From Chloroflexota bacterium (GTDB lineage Bacteria; Chloroflexota; Limnocylindria; P2-11E): 64,000 nt of DNA. The stretch is from assembly GCA_005889405.1 (NCBI GenBank), contig VBFY01000055.1:1-64000 (forward strand), read 5' to 3'. Below are positions 58,913 through 64,000 of the stretch, piece by piece. Both the position numbers and the translations under genes were made by a program. The notes below the pieces were generated by a model that ran no database searches, was not told the origin of the DNA, and saw nothing but the letters and a program-made list of their open reading frames with translations. Numbering within the stretch: position 1 is the stretch's first letter; the number at the start of each line of letters is the position of its first letter.

Positions 58913-59899
58913 CTATCGCACCACCGCCGGCGCAAGTGCCGGCTCCTCGACGCGGACGGCGAGCTCCTTCACGAACAGCATCGACGTCGCCGCGTCGCGA
59001 AAACCCTCTGACAACAGCGCGCGCGCGACGTGCTCCTCGTACGAACGCACTGGAGACGTGATCGCCCGGCCCGCTGGCAGAACTCGTACGGCTGCGCGCA
59101 CGAGATCGCGCGCCTTGTCGACGTCGCCCGCGTCGGTGCGCACCTTCAGCACGTTCGGATGGCGATCCATTCCGGCGAATGCGAGCGCGACCGCGCTCGG
59201 CTGGGTCTGATCGTGTTCGATGAGCGCCATCCGACGGCGCATCGCGAGCGGGTTGCCGCCGATGAGATGCGGCGGGTCATACGCGCCGCCGCGGCGGCCG
59301 AGATCGAAATCCTGCACCGAGAGCTGCTCGGCGCGCTGCACTGCGTGCGGCGTCGTCATCGCGTAGAAACGAAAGAGGTCGTGCGCGTCGACGGCGGTGG
59401 CTTCGCGCGCGTGCATCCGCTGCGAGGGTGCCGCAAGCGCGGCGCCCGTCGCCGCGTACCAGGTCTCGCGCGTGTACGAGTAGAAGCCAGCCTGGAAGAA
59501 GGTCTCGCGGGGACGCGCCTCGTCCGGCACCGCGGCGAAGAGGCGCTGCATCCCGGATCGCGCCGCAGAGGCGCTGATGCCCGAGAGCAGACGGAACGCG
59601 CTATCGGTGCCGCCGGGCTCGGGCAGCGCTGCGAGCATGAGAACGACCCACTCCGGCCGCCTTCCGTCGTAGACGAACGCGGTGCTGCGCAGCTGGCCGC
59701 GGTATTCCTCGAGGTAGACGCGAAGGCGTCCATTGAGACCGAACAGTCCGTTCATCAGGCCGCGCCAACCACCGATCGCGCCACCTGCCAGCGGCACGGG
59801 GAGCGCCGAAGCGACGATGCCTTCGCGCGTGCGCACGGACGACTCCAGCAGCGCCGAGATGCGGCGCATGTCGAACGGGGTCGCGGCACGCGCCGGCAC
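58913..59899 (-). CDS. GNAT-like N-acetyltransferase-fold protein
   Basis: 328 residues with two GNAT-like halves: 'LRVYLEEYRGQLRSTAFVYD' to 'SAARSGMQRLFAAVPDEARP', and 'ALAFAGMDRHPNVLKVRTDA' to 'PVRSYEEHVARALLSEGFRD'. The acetyl-CoA loop R/Q-x-x-G-x-G/A is not clear in either half, so catalysis is uncertain. It starts 5 nt after pdxT ends and lies upstream of the SpoIIIAA-like gene. Confidence 0.55.
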   Translation of the reverse strand: MPARAATPFDMRRISALLESSVRTREGIVASALPVPLAGGAIGGWRGLMNGLFGLNGRLRVYLEEYRGQLRSTAFVYDGRRPEWVVLMLAALPEPGGTDSAFRLLSGISASAARSGMQRLFAAVPDEARPRETFFQAGFYSYTRETWYAATGAALAAPSQRMHAREATAVDAHDLFRFYAMTTPHAVQRAEQLSVQDFDLGRRGGAYDPPHLIGGNPLAMRRRMALIEHDQTQPSAVALAFAGMDRHPNVLKVRTDAGDVDKARDLVRAAVRVLPAGRAITSPVRSYEEHVARALLSEGFRDAATSMLFVKELAVRVEEPALAPAVVR

Positions 59900-59904
59900 G
59901 CGGC

Positions 59905-60537
59905 TCAGCCCTGCCCGAGCGTGAGGAACAGACGGTGGAAGCGTTCGTCGCGCGTCAACTCGGGGTGAAAGGAGGTCGCAAGTAGCGTGCCCTCACGCAC
60001 GGCGACCACCGTGCCGTCACGGAGCCGCGCGAGAACGGCGACGCCTGGACCGATCCGCGTGATCTTGGGCGCCCGGATGAACACGGCGTGAAACTCACCG
60101 CCCGCCATGCCCTCGACATCGAGATCCGCCTCGAACGAATCGATCTGACGGCCGAACGCGTTCCGCTCGACGGTGATGTCCATCAGCTCCGCGAGGGGAT
60201 GCGGATGACCAGGCACATCTTTCGCGAGGAAGATCGCTCCGGCGCAGGTGCCCCACACCGGCATGCCCTGGGCAGAACGTTCGCGGAGTTTCGGGATGAT
60301 CCCGTAGTTCTGCGCGAGCTTGCCGATCGTCGTGCTCTCGCCGCCAGGGATGATCAGGGCGTCGACGTCGTCGAGCTGCTCCGGCCGGCGCACATCGACG
60401 CCTTCAGCGCCGATGCCGCGCAGCGTCGCGAGGTGCTCGCTGAAATCGCCCTGGAGGCTGAGGACGCCGACGCGCGCGCTGCGTTCTGAGCCGAAGGCCT
60501 TACTGCCTAGCGAGGACGAGGGAATGAGCTTGCTCAT
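59905..60537 (-). CDS. pdxT: Pyridoxal 5'-phosphate synthase glutaminase subunit PdxT
   Basis: 210 residues. Glutaminase triad is visible: Cys in 'VWGTCAGAIFLA', His and Glu in 'LLATSFHPELTRDERFHRLF', with 'VDALIIPGGESTTIGKLAQN' as oxyanion region. It supplies ammonia to PdxS. A 20-residue N-terminal extension precedes 'VGVLSLQGDFSEHLATL', so a later start is possible. Lies 36 nt after pdxS. Confidence 0.93.
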   Translation of the reverse strand: MSKLIPSSSLGSKAFGSERSARVGVLSLQGDFSEHLATLRGIGAEGVDVRRPEQLDDVDALIIPGGESTTIGKLAQNYGIIPKLRERSAQGMPVWGTCAGAIFLAKDVPGHPHPLAELMDITVERNAFGRQIDSFEADLDVEGMAGGEFHAVFIRAPKITRIGPGVAVLARLRDGTVVAVREGTLLATSFHPELTRDERFHRLFLTLGQG

Positions 60538-60573
60538 TCATGAGGACGAGCGACGGCAGGAGCCGTGTAACGG

Positions 60574-61488
60574 CTACCAGCCGCGGATGGCAAGGCGTTC
60601 GCCGGCGGGGATGGTCTCGAGCGAGAGACCACGCATCGGCTCTCCGAGCCCGCGCGAGACCTCGGCGATGAGCTTCGCGTCGGTGAAGTGGGTCGTCGCC
60701 TCGACGATCGCCTTCGCGCGCCGGGCCGGGTCCTCGGACTTGTAGATGCCGGAGCCGACGAAGTTGCCCTCAGCGCCAAGCTGCATCGTGAGCGCAGCAT
60801 CGGCCGGCGTCGCGATCCCGCCCGCGCAGAAGAGAACGACCGGAAGCCGCTGATTCGTCGCGACGTCGCGCACCAGCTCGACGGGCACGCGATATTCCTC
60901 AGCCCTCGCGTCGAGCCCGGTGTCCTTCAGGCCGGCGAGCGTCCGGATCTCTGTGAGGATCGCGCGAAGATGGCGCACGGCCTCGACGATGTTGCCGGTG
61001 CCCGCCTCACCCTTGCTGCGGATCATGGCCGCGCCTTCGTTGATGCGACGCAGCGCCTCGCCCAGATCGCGCGCTCCGCACACGAACGGCACCTTGAAGT
61101 CATGCTTTTGGACATGGAACTGCTCGTCGGCCGGCGTGAGGACCTCGCTCTCGTCGACGTAGTCGACACCGAGGGCCTCGAGCACCTGCGCTTCGACGAA
61201 GTGCCCGATCCGGCACTTCGCCATGACCGGAATGGTCACAGCGCTCATGATCTCGATGATCTTCTGGGGATCGCTCATCCGCGCCACGCCACCCGCGGCG
61301 CGGATGTCCGCCGGCACGCGCTCAAGCGCCATGACCGCCACGGCGCCCGCCTCCTCCGCGATCCGCGCCTGCTCAGCGGTGACCACATCCATGATCACGC
61401 CGCCCTTGAGCATGCGCGCGAGGCCGCTTTTGAGCGTCCACGTACCGGTGGAACCGTTCGCTCCGGAGGTGTTCTGGAGGGAAGCCAT
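60574..61488 (-). CDS. pdxS: Pyridoxal 5'-phosphate synthase subunit PdxS
   Basis: 304 residues, TIM-barrel synthase making PLP from ribose 5-phosphate, glyceraldehyde 3-phosphate and ammonia. Highly conserved blocks: '[20 protein letters not shown]', '[20 protein letters not shown]', catalytic '[20 protein letters not shown]' and '[20 protein letters not shown]'. Forms the deoxyxylulose-independent B6 pathway with PdxT. Confidence 0.96.
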   Translation of the reverse strand: MASLQNTSGANGSTGTWTLKSGLARMLKGGVIMDVVTAEQARIAEEAGAVAVMALERVPADIRAAGGVARMSDPQKIIEIMSAVTIPVMAKCRIGHFVEAQVLEALGVDYVDESEVLTPADEQFHVQKHDFKVPFVCGARDLGEALRRINEGAAMIRSKGEAGTGNIVEAVRHLRAILTEIRTLAGLKDTGLDARAEEYRVPVELVRDVATNQRLPVVLFCAGGIATPADAALTMQLGAEGNFVGSGIYKSEDPARRAKAIVEATTHFTDAKLIAEVSRGLGEPMRGLSLETIPAGERLAIRGW

Positions 61489-61527
61489 GTGTACGCAATC
61501 GTAACGCCCTGCCCGTAGAATCGGAAC

Positions 61528-62061
61528 ATGGCGGTCGTCGACGCGAACGTGCTCGTGCTCAACCTAGACTTTCAGCCGCTGAACGTGTGCAACGTGCGGC
61601 GTGCTGTCGTGCTGCTCTCGAAGCAGAAGGCGACCGTGATCGAGCAGAACGGCCACATCGTCACGAGCGAGCGACTCAATCTGCAGTCGCCGTCGGTGAT
61701 CCGTCTCGTCTATCACATCAAACGGCCGCGGCCCGTCGTCAAGCTCACACGCAAGGAGATCCTCCAGCGCGACGAGCACACCTGCCAGTACTGCGGCAAG
61801 CGAGGGAACGATCTGACCCTCGACCATGTGATGCCGCGTCACCGCGGTGGCCAGCACACCTGGGACAACGTGGTGGCTGCGTGCCGAGCGTGCAACCATC
61901 GCAAGGGTGGCCGCACGCTCGCCGAGTCGCACATGACGCTCCTTCGTCAGCCGAAGCGGCCGCCCGCCACGCCCACGTACCTGTATTCCTCATATGTCCG
62001 CGCCGGCGAGCGCGCATGGGCGAAGTTCATCGGTATGGACGAGTCCGCGGCCGCATCCTGA
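61528..62061 (+). CDS. HNH endonuclease-family protein
   Basis: 177 residues. Zinc-binding HNH: '[20 protein letters not shown]' then '[20 protein letters not shown]' and '[11 protein letters not shown]' (two CxxC pairs, catalytic His in LDHV). The N-terminal '[20 protein letters not shown]' is common to the stand-alone HNH proteins found widely in Chloroflexota, Actinobacteria and cyanobacteria. Probably a housekeeping DNA nuclease. No restriction or phage context is visible. Confidence 0.87.
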   Translation: MAVVDANVLVLNLDFQPLNVCNVRRAVVLLSKQKATVIEQNGHIVTSERLNLQSPSVIRLVYHIKRPRPVVKLTRKEILQRDEHTCQYCGKRGNDLTLDHVMPRHRGGQHTWDNVVAACRACNHRKGGRTLAESHMTLLRQPKRPPATPTYLYSSYVRAGERAWAKFIGMDESAAAS

Positions 62062-62101
62062 CCCGCGGCGCGGCAGCGAGTTTGCACGGGAGCGCGTCCG
62101 G

Positions 62102-63244
62102 ATGAAGGTCCTCTTCACGAAACGCACCTACGCGCCGATGGGTGGATCGGAAAGCCTCGCGTACCAATGGGCATCGCGGCTCGCGGCGCGAGGGCACGAC
62201 GTGCGGGTCGTGTGCGGTCAGGCCTTCGACGACCGGCCGCGCTTCGAAGATCGAGGCGTCGACGTCATCCAGGTGAAGCCGCGAGGCGGTTTCCTCGGCC
62301 ACGTCGCGGATGCGTCGACGCTGGTCGACCTCATGCGCGGTGAAGAGCTTGAGCGCTACGCGGAGGACCGTGACCTGATCCACAACGTCGGCCGGGAGTA
62401 CCTCGACAGCTCGCTCGGCGTCGCGGAGGGTCTCGATCTGCCGATCGTGTTGACCCCGCTCGCCCATCCCGGGCAGTTCCACGGCGGCGACACGCCAGCG
62501 GACTTCCTCCGCTATCGGCGCGCATCGGTCATCACGACGATGACCGACTGGGAGCGCGCCTGGTTCGGAGAGCACGGAGTCGATCCGTATCGGCTGATCA
62601 CGACCGGCATGGGGGCGAACGCGGTGCGCTCGCACGACGGGGCCGCCTTCCGCGCGCGTCATCGCATCCCCGGCGGAGCGCCCGTGATCCTCTACGTGGG
62701 ACGGCGCGAGCGCTACAAGGGCTATATCCACCTGCTCGACGCTGCCGAGCTCGTGTGGCAACGTCACGACGAAGCGCGCTTCGTCTTCATCGGCGTCCCT
62801 GGCTTCTACGGCGCGGTGATCGACGAGTTCGCGCGATACACCGACGAGCGCATCATCGTGATCGAACGCGCCGTGGCCGCGGAGAAGTCGGCCGCACTCG
62901 ACGCGTGTGACGTGTACGCGATGCCCTCCGCGCACGAGACGTTCGGGATCGGTTACCTCGAGGCGTGGTTGCACGAGAAGCCGGTGATCGGCGGCGACAT
63001 CCCGCCGCTACGCGAGGTCATCGCGCACGGCGTCGACGGGCTGCTCGTTCCGCAGAACGTCGAGGCGATCGCGCGCGCCATCACGCACCTCCTCGACGAC
63101 CCGGTGCTCCGACGAGCGATGGGGGTCGCCGGCAACGCGAAGCTCGGCGAACGGTGGGACTGGGAACGGGTCATGGACCGCGTCGAGGACGCGCATCGGC
63201 GCGCCATCGGTGCGCACCTCCCGGCGGACGAGGCGCTCGCCTAG
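62102..63244 (+). CDS. GT4-family glycosyltransferase
   Basis: 380 residues from ATG 62102. N-terminal donor-fold start 'VLFTKRTYAPMGGSESLAYQ' with the GG loop, and C-terminal 'PVILYVGRRERYKGYIHLLD' and 'YAMPSAHETFGIGYLEAWLH', the E-x7-E motif region typical of GT-B/GT4 enzymes. Likely builds envelope glycans. Ten nt upstream of a paralogue. Confidence 0.88.
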   Translation: MKVLFTKRTYAPMGGSESLAYQWASRLAARGHDVRVVCGQAFDDRPRFEDRGVDVIQVKPRGGFLGHVADASTLVDLMRGEELERYAEDRDLIHNVGREYLDSSLGVAEGLDLPIVLTPLAHPGQFHGGDTPADFLRYRRASVITTMTDWERAWFGEHGVDPYRLITTGMGANAVRSHDGAAFRARHRIPGGAPVILYVGRRERYKGYIHLLDAAELVWQRHDEARFVFIGVPGFYGAVIDEFARYTDERIIVIERAVAAEKSAALDACDVYAMPSAHETFGIGYLEAWLHEKPVIGGDIPPLREVIAHGVDGLLVPQNVEAIARAITHLLDDPVLRRAMGVAGNAKLGERWDWERVMDRVEDAHRRAIGAHLPADEALA

Positions 63245-63253
63245 CCTTCCGGC

Positions 63254-64000
63254 GTGCGCGTCGTCATCGCGAAGAAACTTCTTTCCACCGTCGGTGGCTC
63301 CGAGCTGTTCGCGCGCGCGCTCGATCGCGAGCTCCGTGCGCTGGGCCACGACGTGACGCTCGTCGGGCTGCGTCCAGCGTGGCCACGGCCCGGGATGCCG
63401 CGCGAAGCCCTCGCGGCGCCGCCGGGACCCGTCACCATCCGCACGAACGGAACGCGGCTCGTTTTCATCCCAGCGCGGGGCGGTCGGGTCGGAGCCGCAA
63501 TCGACGGTCTGTTGCCGACTGCCTTGGTCGAACCACAACATCTCGCACACGCGCTCGCGGGCGCAGATCTCGTTCACTCGATCGCGCGCGAATGGGTCGG
63601 TCCGCTCGAGCGCGCCGCGCGAGACGCCGGCGCCGCCTTCGTCGAGACGCCACTGATCCATCCCGGACAGCCGTTCTCGGGCACCGCGACGGTCGACGTG
63701 GCCCGCTATCGGCGAGATGACGGGGTCATTGCGCTCACCGAGTGGGAGGCGGCCTGGTACCGCGAGCGGGGAGTCGCGCACGTGCACGTCACCGGCGTCG
63801 GTCCGAACCTTCACGCGCTCCCCGAGGTCGGGCGCGACGAGGCGACAGTGCTCTTCGTGGGGCGTCGCGAGCGCTACAAGGGCTATCACGCTCTGCGCGC
63901 CGCGGCGCGACTGGTGTGGGCGGAGCGGCCGGACACGCGCTTCGTCGCGATCGGACAGGCGGCGTGGAACGCCGCGTTCGACCGCGGTCTGAACGATCCG
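63254..64000 (+). CDS. GT4-family glycosyltransferase, 3' end cut by window edge
   Basis: Open from GTG 63254 to the last base, 249 codons without a stop. The N-terminus 'VVIAKKLLSTVGGSELFARA' is the GG-loop of GT-B enzymes, and 'LFVGRRERYKGYHALRAAAR' is shared with the preceding glycosyltransferase, so the two are paralogues. The acidic catalytic motif would lie beyond the window. Confidence 0.82.
   Translation, partial: MRVVIAKKLLSTVGGSELFARALDRELRALGHDVTLVGLRPAWPRPGMPREALAAPPGPVTIRTNGTRLVFIPARGGRVGAAIDGLLPTALVEPQHLAHALAGADLVHSIAREWVGPLERAARDAGAAFVETPLIHPGQPFSGTATVDVARYRRDDGVIALTEWEAAWYRERGVAHVHVTGVGPNLHALPEVGRDEATVLFVGRRERYKGYHALRAAARLVWAERPDTRFVAIGQAAWNAAFDRGLNDP

Overview
The window is high-GC (roughly two thirds G+C), densely packed bacterial DNA. 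Short intergenic gaps and 1-4 nt stop/start overlaps (ATGA, GTGA, TTGA and apparently CTGA) are the rule. Several features fit an uncultivated Chloroflexota-like, probably monoderm lineage: two Tad (Flp pilus) loci without a secretin, a MurT/GatD pair, a DarA-type PII-like protein beside thymidylate kinase, PdxS/PdxT, a SigR/RsrA-like sigma/anti-sigma pair, YtxH proteins and an lmo0937-type mini membrane protein. The assignment is inference: no rRNA or tRNA gene was seen.

Layout. 1-2.4 kb: truncated propeller lipoprotein, VapBC-like toxin-antitoxin pair, endonuclease III. 2.4-7.0 kb: GH63-like glucosidase divergent from a sugar ABC importer (binding protein and two permeases, no ATPase). 7.1-9.9 kb: ParB-fold protein, phosphoesterase, APH kinase and SnoaL-like protein. 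10.0-11.1 kb: ECF sigma factor, zinc anti-sigma factor, then a separate promoter-peptide-terminator unit encoding a 17-residue lysine-rich peptide. 11.2-13.3 kb: membrane protein, second endonuclease III, propeller lipoprotein. 13.4-18.3 kb: complete livKHMGF branched-chain amino acid importer. 18.4-27.5 kb: tRNA nucleotidyltransferase, DUF6624 and YtxH proteins, prfB with a programmed +1 frameshift, a cysteine-rich mini-protein, tandem lgt genes, secA, prs. 27.5-31.8 kb: PHP phosphoesterase, two envelope or sugar-related unknowns, ComF, DUF192.

31.9-37.5 kb holds Tad locus A (TadC, TadB, TadA, receiver-CpaE, prepilin peptidase, Flp pilin). 39.2-44.6 kb holds Tad locus B (fused TadB-TadC, TadA, CpaE, CpaB-like, TadG/TadE-like, alpha/beta hydrolase). 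The loci look complementary: A supplies pilin and peptidase, B supplies the minor pseudopilins and the CpaB-like protein. Between them lie an RDD protein, a decayed kinase and a methyltransferase-Nudix fusion. 44.7-49.3 kb: lipoprotein, CGNR regulator, GatD/MurT, MerR regulator, dodecin. 49.3-56 kb: NtrC-type response regulator, DUF5317-MFS fusion, membrane HD-GYP protein, a 25-residue micro-gene with its own terminator, and a large LuxR-type regulator. 56.4-64 kb: darA, tmk, a SpoIIIAA/Ycf45-like ATPase, GNAT protein, pdxT, pdxS, HNH nuclease and two glycosyltransferases, the last cut by the window edge.

The most unusual content is the micro-genes (17 aa at 10.9 kb, 25 aa at 54.1 kb) and a cluster of apparently non-canonical starts: CTG in lgt2 and the TadBC fusion, ATA in livH, and no visible start for DUF192. 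No CRISPR array, prophage or insertion sequence was recognised.
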